From positions 14,763,261 through 14,827,260 of the forward strand of contig NC_003074.8 in assembly GCF_000001735.4 (NCBI RefSeq): a DNA stretch of 64,000 bases, written 5' to 3'. Made by a program: the position numbers and the translations under genes. A model generated the notes under the pieces. That model worked only from the letters and a program-made list of their open reading frames with translations. It made no database searches and had not been told where the DNA came from. This stretch comes from Arabidopsis thaliana. Its lineage: Eukaryota > Streptophyta > Magnoliopsida > Brassicales > Brassicaceae. Shown here in pieces: positions 21,761 through 32,670 of this stretch (the first letter of the stretch is position 1; every line of letters starts with the position of its first letter).

Positions 21761-22440
21761 TACTACAAGAAAACAACTAATTTATTTTTTTGGTAGGACA
21801 AAAAATGAGATAACTGGTGACTACATAAGAAGTCACTATTCAGTAGCAAAACCCTTTACTTGCGACTTCTTTGCGACTAAAACATGTATTTGATAAACAA
21901 CTTGTGTTAAAAAATTCACTCGCATAACATACTAACTAGGATTTAACTCGCGGTTTACCACGGGCAATCAGTTTATTTGGTTCTTATATATACTAAATAT
22001 TTGAATAAATTTGATATCCTAAACTTATAAATATAAATATTTGAATTAAACATAACTAAATAATAATTGAGATTTTTTTTGAATTAAATCAAATAATAAT
22101 TTAGATTGAAGGGAATTAATTTATTAAATGGTTTAGATTGAATCGGATCATATAAAGTTTAGGAGATTGTTAAGACCAAATTACCCTTAATGATTTTGAA
22201 TAGCAAAGAACAAAATCCAAAATTGAAATTAAAATTGAGGCCAAATTAGACAAAATTTCAATTTGTACTTCCCTTTTAATAATAAGGGGATGAGCGACCG
22301 ATTTAAGTGCTCACTATTTAGTCGCAATGTCGTCGCTAAGTATAGTGATTGTTATGCGATATCTTTGCCACAACATGACAATTGTTTTGTGAACGTTTTG
22401 GTGAATGAGTTGCTACTACTTTGTGACTGATTAGAGGTTT
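21761..22440. mobile_element. Decayed CACTA-like element
   Basis: Starts TACTACAAGAAAAC, one base from the CACTACAAGAAAAC terminus of Brassicaceae CACTA elements. Subterminal words such as GCGACT, AGTCGC and AGTCACTATTC recur to about 21890 and again at 22310-22440. The opposite terminus is not recognisable. It is split by a 355-bp Helitron at 21936-22290. Confidence 0.5.
21936..22290 (-). mobile_element. Small non-autonomous Helitron, 355 bp
   Basis: On the minus strand it begins TCCCCTTATTATTAAAAGGG and ends AAATCCTAG, with a GC-rich hairpin-like stretch (CCGTGGTAAACCGCG) just before the end. It lies between host A and T, as Helitrons do. The same 3' end style recurs near 48880-48900 and 49186-49220. 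Confidence 0.65.
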
Positions 22441-22480
22441 AATTCTTGATTTAGCCTCTAATTTATCATCAACAGACTTG

Positions 22481-22496
22481 TTTTTTTTTTTTTTTT
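22481..22496 (+). repeat. Poly-T run, probable poly(A) tail of the minus-strand LINE
   Basis: Sixteen T in a row, about 110 bp beyond the LINE coding remnant, in the position and orientation of a LINE poly(A) tail. Confidence 0.5.
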
Positions 22497-22599
22497 ACTA
22501 AATGCAAAATTAGTTAAAAAAAAAACCTTGTTTACAATATATGCAACCTTAATATGAAAAGTTTCTGAAAAAGAAAATAAGAAGAACTAGACCATCGCG

Positions 22600-23775
22600 T
22601 TGCTAACAGAATCCCTCATGATGTTTGTTAGAGCCGAGGTGGGTTATGGTGCTTAACAGATTGTGTACTGTTCGATCAATGAGCTTGATGAGGTGGTCCA
22701 AAGTGTGTGGTAGGTCGCCATGCCTTCTACCGTTGCGTTCACCCCAGATAGAGTAAGTTGTAGCCTGAAACACATAACAGATGAGGAAGCGTGTAGATGG
22801 GACATGAGAAGCCGATTAGTTAGTTTCTCCCACACCCGATTGGAGAAGGGACATGAGAAGAAAAGGTGGTCGCGAGTTTCGCACGGACTTTGGGGTTGAG
22901 TTCTTGAACCAGATACCTTTAAACCAAAGCTGCAGAGGACTTGGAGACCTTTGTTGAGCCCAAGTTTCTTTAGCGGAGAATTTGGGTCGAAACTTGTCTC
23001 CTAAGCCACGCCAAAGAGCAACATCGTTCTCGGAGCAGAGAACTCTGTTTCTAAAGCGATCTAGTTTGAGCTCAACCTTGTTTAGGTTTTCAGCGTGATG
23101 GAGTCTACGCTGGTGAAAGCGAAGAGCATCGATTACAGTGGATGTAGATTGAAGTCCAAACGGTGCCCCAAGAGACTGTGCAATGGTCCTAGTGAACACC
23201 ACTTATCAAACCAGAAAGAGGTCTGCAGACCACTTCTTACTTCCATAAAACAGAATTGTGTTGTTTGTTGTCGATATTGGAGAAGTTTTCTCCACATCCA
23301 AGAGCCAGATTGTGCGTTATGCTTTATAGACCAAAAAGAGCCATTCCAGAGAAGTTCACGTTTAATCCAATCCACCCAAAGAGAAGAAGCTGAAGTGATG
23401 CGCCAGACGAGTTTAAAACAACAAACTCTATTAGCCTCAACAAAAGATTTCAGCCCCAGCCCTCCTCCTTCTTTGGACGACATACATCTTTCCATGCAAC
23501 TTTAGCTTTCTTTTTGTTCAAGTCTGGCCCAGACCAAAGAAAAGCTGATTATATCGTTTCGATTTCTTTTATGCATGCACTTGGAAGACGAAAACCTGAA
23601 ATTTATTAGGCTAGACATTACCGAGCTGAGTAGTTGCAACCTCCTTGCATAGGAAAGAAACCGATTCTTCCAATAACTGATATGTGCCCTGATTTTTTCT
23701 AGCAAGGGCAGGCAATCTGCCAGTGACATATGCTTAGTCAAGAGAGGTAATCCCAAGTACCAGACACGTTAGGTA
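22600..23775 (-). pseudogene. LINE (non-LTR retrotransposon) 3' fragment
   Basis: Minus-strand reading in several frames gives the C-terminal part of a plant L1-type reverse transcriptase. It starts with YLGLPLLTKHMS near 23755 and continues through CCFKLVW and ELLWNGSFW near 23430-23350. It ends with the reverse-transcriptase zinc-binding region (FSAKETWAQQRSPSP) near 22980 and a Cys/His tail near 22835-22650. Frameshifts separate these blocks, at about 23505, 23140 and 22830. The palm domain and endonuclease are absent, so the fragment is 5'-truncated and dead. Confidence 0.8.
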
Positions 23776-24297
23776 CCAGTTTCAAAAGAAAATTGCTAAA
23801 ACATAAGAAATTTGTATTTAAAACAAGAACAATAAACAACACATTCTTGTTCAATTCAAAACCAAACGACGTATATGTTCATCACTCACTACCATCGAAC
23901 TCTCCGATCAAGTGTCTCGCTCTAACCCCTTAAGGATCTCCTTCTTCTCCGGTCAAGTCTTCGGCTCCACAGACGTTGGGTATTGAATCTCTTCTCCAAT
24001 CAAGTCTCTGATAGACCGTTAATAGTATACTTAAGAAAGAAGAGAAGAGAGACACGTGCGAGCGGGAAGGTAGGTGAGGAGCCCGTGAGTTACAGTTCAA
24101 GATACGTGGGAATACTAAAGTGTACATAAACAATAGTTTAGCTTTTTTAGAAAGCTTATGCATTTTGTTGTTGTTGTGAATGTCGTATGTGACATTTGAG
24201 AGAGAGTGATGATCTAGAGTATGTTTTAGAGCTCTTCTCCAGTGACAATTTGTATACAATTCTTAGATAATACAGAGTTTCGGGTTTCAATCTTACA
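23776..24297 (+). repeat. Probable 5' LTR remnant of a gypsy element
   Basis: Ends AATCTTACA at 24297, directly before ATTGGTGCTCTCGTGAG, which has the primer-binding-site look of plant gypsy elements (compare the 3.49-kb element). The LTR start is not clear and may be truncated at the LINE junction near 23775. Confidence 0.5.
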
Positions 24298-24871
24298 ATT
24301 GGTGCTCTCGTGAGCAGTGATCGAATCTAACGCAGGTAATTTAGGATTTTTTGTCGAAGAGGAAAAGAAGAAATCGAAGATGGTAATGGAGTCAGAATTA
24401 TCTCCGATCCGTGAGGTTTCTCAAGCGGAGGAATTTGCTGCGTTTGGCAGATGTTTACGATAAGATCAGTGTATTGGGTATGCAGGTGAGAAGTTCCGAT
24501 ACACCTTTAGCAACCCTAGATTCCAAGATCGGGACTTTGGGGGACAATATTGGTTCTCAAGATCGCAAATTGGAGGCGGTTGAAAGGCAATTGGTTTGAT
24601 TATCGGTTCTTTGCCCAAAATTGAGTCGGTGAAAGAATTCGGAGGCACAAGTCAGTCGCAACAACCAATATCACAAGATTGTCGAACTCAGATATGTGCT
24701 TCTGTCCCGGAACCTTGCGATAGATCTATTAGGCCTGAGATTCGTGAAAACCTTCTGAAGAATGTGGAGATGCCATTATTTGAAGGATCGGGTATATATG
24801 GGTGGATCACTAGAGTTGAAAGATTCTTTCGCTATGGTCAATGCAACAATGAATTAGCAACGACACCAAAT
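24298..24871 (+). pseudogene. Ty3/gypsy leader and gag N-terminal fragment
   Basis: After the primer-binding-like site, a gag start (ATG 24380, VMESELSPIREVS) runs for about 20 codons and then shifts frame twice, near 24440 and 24597. The recognisable block is MPLFEGSGIYGWITRVERF near 24770, the start of a plant gypsy gag domain. The fragment stops at 24871, where another LTR begins. No downstream part of this element is present to the right of that LTR. Confidence 0.7.
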
Positions 24872-27800
24872 TGATAACTAGGTTTTTACACCTAGCTATG
24901 TGATGTTCAATTTCCCCTTAAACACAAACATGTCGATGCAGCTATAGGGGGTGTCAATCCAATCTACTATTATTGCTAGCAATCAAGATGTATACATAAA
25001 CAACTAAGTTAAGCCATATATAAAGATGGTGGGTTTCTAGTAACAATCCTAATTCAAGTTTCAAACAATAAAAACGAGAACGAAAGTGCCCTACTCGATC
25101 ACATGGTCGTGTAGAACCATATAGGCAACAAATTTAAGTACGGATATGCAATAAAAGGTAACTCAACAAGATGACACAAATAACAGGTAAATAAAAATGC
25201 AATCAAGGGTGAATACAGATAAATCTAAGAAGAATAGAAGTCCTAAGGATAGATTCATTGATAAGGGCAACTCTAGGGTTCATCAGGTGGCTAACAAGCG
25301 AAAGGCAAATACCCTAGACGATAGATTCAAAACCAGATCAATCCACTCTCGTATCATTGATCCTCATAACTTTATCACTTCCTAATCTCAACTCTCGTTG
25401 AAGAAACATAGCAAAGCAGGCTTTAATCAACAATCTATCAAAGTCAATAAGTAGTCTAAACATCAAATCTCTTGGACTAGAGTCTACAAATCTCTGGAAT
25501 TCGTAGATCAAGCATTCATTTGAACGTCTTTAGGACGCTGGAATACCTTGGGTCGAATTCCAAACTTAAATGAGCGAAATAAGCATTAGGGCCAACGATT
25601 CCAAAAGGGATCTAACCTAATCTTACCCACCTGAATAACCTAGAGATTACCCTAATCTAATCCATCCTCAAGAACCCTAATCACTACTCAAGCAATATAA
25701 TCAAGATTATAAACCCAAAAATTACTCTAAACATATCAAAATGTAGATCTAAACAAGATAAAAAACTTTACTCAAAGAACTAAATGCAAAAACGAAATAG
25801 ATTAAGAGTAATTAAGGTTTCAAGATTCTAAAACACAAAGAAAAACTACAGAATAAAAGCTTGGTCTTTTGGACAAACCCCAAGAGACCTATTTATAGTA
25901 AAACCTCAAAAACCCTAGATTCACTAGAAGACAAGAGACTTGAGGCGGTTTAGATGGATGCTCGATCTAGGGGATCGAGTAAAGAGGGTGCTGCAAAGTC
26001 TGCGCCTTTGCCTCCATGCTTCGAGTGATCAATTGGTCGAGTAGTTGCTTCTTCCTCTCTGCTTCTTATGCTCAGCTATCTGGTTGAGTGGGGAAATGAG
26101 GAGGATCCGAAGGCGCTTTGAACGATCAACAAGTCTTGTAGAATCCGTTGCCCGTGATCGAGTACTTGGTCGAGTAGAGGATCGAGTAGTGTTTGCTGCT
26201 TCCTCTATAGCTGCCTGGATCGAGTGAATGGTAGAATAAATTGCCCTGCTGCTTCTGTAACACCCCCGAACCGTTCTAGAACTAAGAACGAATCCGGAAG
26301 CGTTAATTAAGACGTATGTAGACGATCCAACCGAGTTCCCGGAACTTATCCAGTACTAAGGTCAGTTCATCTGCGAACTTCGTTCCTCTCGAACATGGCC
26401 TAAGGCTTTTCAACCTGTTCTGCATTCGCGAGTTGTGTTAGTACAGAGAAGACTAATATCAGAAATCACAAGGCTTTTTAACAAAACTCATTTTATTAAT
26501 CTTAAAATACCTCAAAATACATTTGTATTCGGCTCTCCAAGGCCTAATACCCAAATCGAGTCATACAATATATATTCAAAAATATATCTTTACAAGGCAA
26601 CGAACTCTACATCGGCTTCCTTACGTCCGTGCTCCCCTCTAAGGTTTCTCACTATGGTTACCTGCGAAATAGAGTGAGGGATGAGCGCTCAGTGAGTCCA
26701 GGCTCCCCTAAACATGCAATATTCCCCCACACAAAACCTTAGAATAACAATCAAATGCATGCAATCAACAAACAATCATGCATCAAATAATCAATGCAAC
26801 ATTCAAGTATACTCGATTGAGTATACTCGACAGGAAATCAACCAATTACACTTGGAAAAGTGTAATGAACACAATCAAAAGCATGCATGCATAACTATAC
26901 TATCCGAGCTTATGCAGCGGAACTACTCAGACTACTCTAAAGGCCTTTGTCTCAACAGCGATCCTGATTTCCCACAAGGCAATGTCTCCGATCCTTAGCC
27001 ACAAAGGCTGGAAGGATCACATTCCTTTCCTCTTACCGTCTACAAGGGACCAACTCCCTTACCCTTACGGTATAATTTGTACTACCCCGTCGGGCAGCCT
27101 TGGGTTGATAGCGAGCCAATCCGAGCCGTTGGGACAATCACGACATCGCTTCAAAACTAGTCATAAAAATGACTAATCACGTTTACTTACTACGAGCCTA
27201 TTGAATCTCTATAACACTCGTAACAAGATCTACCTCACAACCTAACCTCTCAATTACTACCTAGCATGCAAAGCTAATTACAAACAAGTTAACCAAGCAA
27301 ATGCGAGATTAACAAACAACTATCAAACAATCAAACAACAATCAATCAATGATAACTAACAAGCAATCAATCAATACTACTCTATCATGTCAATAACTAA
27401 CCACTTATTGACTACCCGACTAACTAACAAGCAATCAATCGTTGCGAGGTCATCTAGAGCATAACGTTGCGAGGTCATCTAGAGCATAACGTTAACACTA
27501 ACGTCTAGCCAACCTCACATCTAACGCCTAGAAATGAAACGATTATAACTTTCCGGCATCCCCTGGATAACCTTGCAATCATAACCTTTACCAAAATAGT
27601 TTAGCATTTGCTCCACACGGACAAAATGCAACCTCCTAGGCGTCTCTCACAACATTGTATAACTACTTAATCAAGTAGTTAAAACTAAAAGCAATCCTTC
27701 ATAGATCTATTCCTATATTCTACACTTAGCTAATAGAACCAATCTAAATGCTAAACTATGCAACCTAATCAATCAACAATTCTAGATCTATGAACGGAAA

Positions 27801-29334
27801 GTAAACAAACAACAATCAATCTGGTTCACACGAGTTCTATGAACTACATATAACACATGCAACACACATAACCTAGACTCACCTTGGCTTGGATGAACAG
27901 GAAAATTCTACCCTTGACCGCCTATATCTCGATCCGACTTAAGCTTTTTCCAATGCGTACTAACGATGGATCTAAGCCGCAGACCGAAAATAAAACTTAG
28001 AAAAATATTCTAAAAAGAATAAAAGAGTAAGGGCGGAACTACTTACCTATTACCCGAGTAACTCGACTCTCGACTACCTGACCAATGCTCCCGACGACCA
28101 CGACTTCTCCGAGAAGCTTCACGACCTAACTAGTCTAAATGTGATTTTTTCGTGGTTTAGAGAGCAAATGGCGAGATGGGCTATTTATACGGGTGGGAAA
28201 ACATGGGGAGCAAGCAACGGAAGCACGAGGTGGTGGATTAACATTATTCAAAACCTTATCCTTATCTGATTTCAAGCTTATCCTTCTCTAAACTCATCTC
28301 TATCCACTCGTGATCCTATCCTTATCCGAAGCGTGTGCCAACACACGCACAACACACGCCAAGCTTGTGACAGAGCTACTTCCACCACAAGCACCTCCAT
28401 GACATGGCCGCAAAATCCCGCAAACACCTATACAGCCAAATCGGAACCATACAAGTTTATGATTAATTTTACGACCAAAATTCAAGTAAGGTGACATGTC
28501 CTCGGCCACTTACTCTATTGAACCGCTCCTATAAACCTTGATAATTTTTCATACGACTCCGCTTAATCACCACTAGCTTTTTTCGGTTCAAAAATATTTT
28601 CTCGGCAAAATCTAGTTTTCTCCGATAAAAAACTTGTCTTCAGCACTTCCTTTATTTTTCTTCGGCAGCCTTGATCTTTTCCTCGACCAAATTCCTAAAA
28701 TAAATTTTCTTATTAAAATCTTGATTTCTATCGTTAATGGTTTGATCGGGTCCTTTGATCAAACGAGCGATAACTTCCTCGATAGCATTTCGACCAAATT
28801 GCCATCATTTCTTAATAATTGTTCGATCATGTCCTCTGGATAGAACTACCAATGTCCTTTATAGCCTAACTGCCCAATGCCGGTAATACCCGATCCTTAA
28901 CTTTTTGACTCTTAGCGAGAGCCGATAAATCTCAACTCACTCGCGATTGCTCTTGAACTCATTCGATAAGCCTCCTTTGATCTATGATCACTTTGGGTAA
29001 TGCTAGTTTACCCATTACTCCATCAAATTGTTTCTTTACAATTTTTTTTTGAAAGTCACGGTCGAACTTCTATGTTCGCGACCTTCTGTCCGATAGCTAG
29101 TCATCGTCAGGGGTATTACAGCTTCCCTCCTGGTTTGATAGAGTAGAGGGTCGATTAATTTCCTTGTATCCTCCTTCTGCACCTGAAAACACACCAAAAC
29201 ATGCAATATGATCCTAAATGCCTAAGTGTGCAAAATAAGCTAAATGTGGTGCAAAATGATATGAAACAATGAGTGAACACTAAGCTAAATGATGATAAAT
29301 ACATGAGTAAAATGAGTAAAATACAGTGTTATCA
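24872..29334 (-). mobile_element. Athila-related solo LTR with a second LTR nested in it
   Basis: On the minus strand it begins TGATAACACTG at 29334 and ends AAAAACCTAGTTATCA at 24872. The Athila LTRs in this window begin TGATAAGTGTG and end AAAAACCTATTATCA, so the families are related. Without the nested insert (26256-29120) and one TSD copy, the LTR is about 1.59 kb. It carries GGTCGAGT at 26035-26042 and 26168-26175 and several GATCGAGT words, which in element orientation are ACTCGACC and ACTCGATC. No internal domain is present. The flanking 5 bp do not match (CAAAT and TTTAT), and the left and right neighbours belong to different transposons, so it probably arose by recombination between elements. 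Confidence 0.7.
26256..29120. mobile_element. Solo LTR, 2,865 bp, with target duplication GCTTC
   Basis: Starts TGTAACACCCCC and ends GGGGTATTACA, with inverted ends TGTAA and TTACA. It is flanked by GCTTC at 26251-26255 and 29121-29125. It has no gag or pol and no convincing ORF. The length and the TGTAACACCC end resemble long LTRs of plant Tat-type gypsy elements; the family assignment is inference. Confidence 0.85.
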
Positions 29335-29501
29335 TTTATCTTCCTAGACCAATATTTTCTCATGGTCAACTATATGTTGCCTTATCAAGAGTCACTTCTA
29401 AAAGAGGTTTGAAAGTTCTTATTGTGGACAAAAAAGGAAAACCTCAGAGTCAAACAATGAATGTGGTTTTCAAAGAGATCTTTCAGAACCTAAGGAGTTA
29501 G
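29335..29501 (+). pseudogene. Helitron helicase C-terminal fragment
   Basis: One frame reads LPRPIFSHGQLYVALSRV, then GLKVLIVD and NVVFKEIFQNL before a stop at 29499-29501. This is the last part of the PIF1-like helicase domain of plant Helitron RepHel proteins. The homology begins right at the LTR end (29334), so the rest of the gene was lost or lies elsewhere. Confidence 0.85.
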
Positions 29502-30590
29502 GATCGTTTTAGCTTCATTCCTTCTGTTGTTGTTAAGATGATTCTAGTGTTGTTTAAAACAACAATGTTCTCTATTTTCATTTTACAATAATTTGTTTCT
29601 TACATATTTTAATATTCTTTCAATAATAGTTCAGAATGCAATATAATAGTTGAATTAGTTAGGTTTCTAGTTAGGTTTCTTATCATATTCATTGTAATAC
29701 TTTAGAATCCAACAGCTAAAGTCAATTAGTGTAAGTAAGCAAATTTTATTTCTAGACAAATCCTTAACCATTAACGACAGAAAGAAGAACGCTTAGTTCC
29801 ATTACAACTAAGATATAGAGAAACAACAACTTTAAATTGTGTCTACAATGGAACTTAGATATGTGAAACTAACCTTATTGATATAGTAAATCATTTGTGT
29901 GTCGTCCATTAGCGAAATGTAACTCTACTGGGTTCAATCATTATCTCTTCTCTTCAGATCTCTTGTACCAGATTCAGAACAGAAACCAATTCATCAACTC
30001 AATTGTTTTATACAACTCATATATGAAATCATAAAAAAACAATTTCTCACAAAATTGACTTTAGGAGATTATGTGTAATAATTACAGATGCTAAATCAAA
30101 ACTTATTGAATCAGTTCATTGGTTTAACTCTGTCCTAGAAGAGTAGAAACAAATAAGAAACATACCAAGAATGAATCTTCTAAAACAACAAAATCAAGAT
30201 ATTGGTCCAGAGTTTCAAGGTCGTCAGGTGCAAAATCTCGCTAAAGCGATTGAAGATAACCAGTCTACATCAAACAAGTAAATTGAATAGGACTAAACCA
30301 AAGAGATTTAGAGAAAAAAACTCATAGAAATGCCAATTTGGTTTTAACCCAATAACGTTGGCAAATTTGTCAGAAATTAGGTCTCTCAAAACATCTTGGA
30401 GCTATAAATTATCAAACTTTAACAAATCCATCTCTAAGAATCTAAATTCTAAGAAACGGAATGAAAAACAAATAAAACATAACCAAATCGATTGTTTCAA
30501 AAAACAGAAAAGACCAGAGCTTGGCTAAGAACAGGGAAATTCCTAATGGTTTTGTAGTAATCAGCAATGAAATAAACCATTAGATGTTCG
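29502..30590 (+). other. Helitron 3' flank and AT-rich DNA
   Basis: No gene seen. Sequence is AT-rich and probably continues the Helitron 3' region. Element 1 is inserted at its right edge. Confidence 0.5.
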
Positions 30591-30595
30591 TATTC
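30591..30595. repeat. Target-site duplication of Athila element 1, left (TATTC)
   Basis: TATTC directly before the 5' LTR; the same five bases follow the 3' LTR at 47188-47192. Confidence 0.9.
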
Positions 30596-32405
30596 TGATA
30601 AGTGTGTATTTTACATGTTTTAAGCATCCATTTGTCATCACTTTAGCATCATATCACCACTATGTTATACCATTTCTCATCATTTGTCATCACTTTGCAT
30701 GTTTAGGATAGTTTTGCATGCATGTTGCATATTTGTGTTATTTTCAAGTGATTTGGAGCTGTAGACGACATCATTGGAAGAAGTGGACTTGATCATATCA
30801 ATATACTCGACCCCGAGGTCGAGTACCTCCATCTTGGACTTTCTGAAGGACTCGGTCACGGCCTCCGTACAACATCACTCGACCGCAACACTCTGGATCA
30901 CCACTCGACCCCCTGGTCGAGTAGATGGCATCACCTCTTCTCACCACCACTCGACCCCCTGGTCGAGTAGACGACCTCATCACTTCACATCACCACTCGA
31001 CCCCCTGGTCGAGTACCACCATCACCTTCACTCGATCACTTACTCGATTACATGGTCGAGTCCTATCATAATCGCACACTCGACCAATCACTCTACCACC
31101 AAGTTGAGTACCACCATCATCCACCACTCGACATCATACTCGACTGCCAGCTTCAGAGTCTTCTCCTTTCCGCACTCAACCAGACACTCAAGAACAAGGA
31201 AGAGAAGAAGACTCCAGCTTATCACTCGACCAATCACTCGACCACCTGGGTCGAGTGCCTATCTTAAATCCGTCCCAATACTGTGTCGTTTTGAGTATTA
31301 GGGTTTCAGAATATTTTAAGTAGCTTGTACTTTATATTTTTCGAGACAAGTTTTATTCCGATGACACTGTGTGTTCTTAACATTTTGTAATTCGGATTTC
31401 TCTTAATCTATTCAGTATTTGCTTTTCATTTCGTTTACTAAGTTGTTCATCCTGTTATCATCTTGCCATTACTCTGTTGCTATCATGTTTTCATTCTTAT
31501 CTTCGTTTATGCTCTCTGCAATGATGTCTGAGTAGTGACTAGGTTTCTGAGGATGGGTTAGAGTAGTTTAGAATTCTCAGTATGCTAGGTGGTTGAGTTT
31601 GATTTATCGATCCCTTCTAGATTCGTTGTTCTTAATGCCTATTGGTTTCTGAACAACTGGAATTTGAGCCTAGACATTTCCGCATCCAAAAGGTGTTCGA
31701 TGAAATGTCTGAACCACTAATTCCAGAGATTCGTGGCTCTGTACCAAGGTATTGGTTACAGGGAGCGTTTCGGCTTTAACTTGTTGATTCGTAATGCCTA
31801 TTAGGTTAGCTCTCGTCAATGGTGATTGATTCTGGGACTGGTTTAACTTGAGGGTCTCTATTGTTTTGGCACTTAGATTTGAATATCGAACTTGTTGTCT
31901 AGGGATAATTTATTGAGCATGTCAATCACTTGAAAACTAAGGAAACAAAATTACTCAATTACCCCATCCTCGAGAATTTCTCATCTAATTGATTTCTTGT
32001 TTACTTTGCTATTGTTTACTGCATCTTGTTACCTCTTGCTTAGTTTTACAACTTTTGCATGTTACTCGACCTGATACTCGACCACCCGGTTGTCTGGTAA
32101 GAGACTGTGCACTCGAGTATCCCTGTTACATTTTCTGTCTGTTACTCGTCCATTCACTCGACCACGCCCAGTACCTGGCAACGAGCTGTGTTGGTCGAGT
32201 GTTTTACTGTTTTTTTTTGAATTTCTGTTTCCTGCATGTTCACTTAGGACTACTAGAAACCCCAAAACCTGTTATTGTTTGGCTTGACTCTATGAACTCA
32301 TATTGCATCTTGATTGCTAGCATCACACCCATTTGGATTGACAACATAAAATACTACAACGACATGATTGGTGTTTTAGGATAATTGACTAAAAACCTAA
32401 TATCA
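30596..32405 (+). repeat. 5' LTR of Athila element 1
   Basis: 1,810 bp, TGATAAGTGTG to ACCTAATATCA. The part 30805-31256 is packed with ACTCGACC and GGTCGAGT. Long open frames in it, such as 30774-31301, are by-products of the repeat and look non-coding. Confidence 0.9.
30805..31256. repeat. ACTCGACC / GGTCGAGT hairpin array in the LTR
   Basis: Eight exact ACTCGACC and six exact GGTCGAGT in 452 bp, plus near-matches. Four pairs form perfect 8-bp stems with 4-nt loops (ACTCGACC, CCCT or CCGA, GGTCGAGT). Equivalent clusters lie in the other Athila LTRs at about 40380-40825, 50219-50530 and 62411-62775. Confidence 0.9.
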
Positions 32406-32424
32406 ATTTAACGTCGTTGCCTAT
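32406..32424 (+). other. Decayed primer-binding site of element 1
   Basis: TTTAACGTCGTTGCC follows the LTR. The counterpart in element 2 is TTTGGCGCCGTTGCC, complementary to tRNA-Asp in Athila elements. Two substitutions in element 1 should weaken priming. Confidence 0.7.
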
Positions 32425-32670
32425 TGGGTGTTTGTTTGTTACATTTAAGACTTCAGACTTGCTTAGATCAAGTTCTTTTTCACTTTTCATTTTTGGTACT
32501 AACTATGTGTTTTTCTTGTTGTCTTCTTGATCCAGGTACACCTCTGCTGTATGCAAACTCGATCAACCGCCAACTAGAAACTCCTTTTCGACGATAACAT
32601 CGACCGCATAGCTCGCGAAATAAGAGAAAGGAGAAATACAGTCAACCTTGTACCTCAGCAAACACTCGAA

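Noticed and set aside
23095..23505. Plus-strand open frame of 136 codons
   Set aside because: Antisense to the LINE reverse-transcriptase fragment, which has clear family motifs.
26435..27176. Several plus-strand open frames of 60-95 codons
   Set aside because: They lie within the 2,865-bp solo LTR and show no protein family signature.
30805..31256. CRISPR-like array
   Set aside because: The repeated unit is 8 bp, in both orientations, with irregular spacing, in a plant retrotransposon LTR.
30774..31301. 175-codon open frame in the 5' LTR of element 1
   Set aside because: It is forced open by the ACTCGACC/GGTCGAGT repeats; the same frame is not kept in other LTR copies, and no domain is present.
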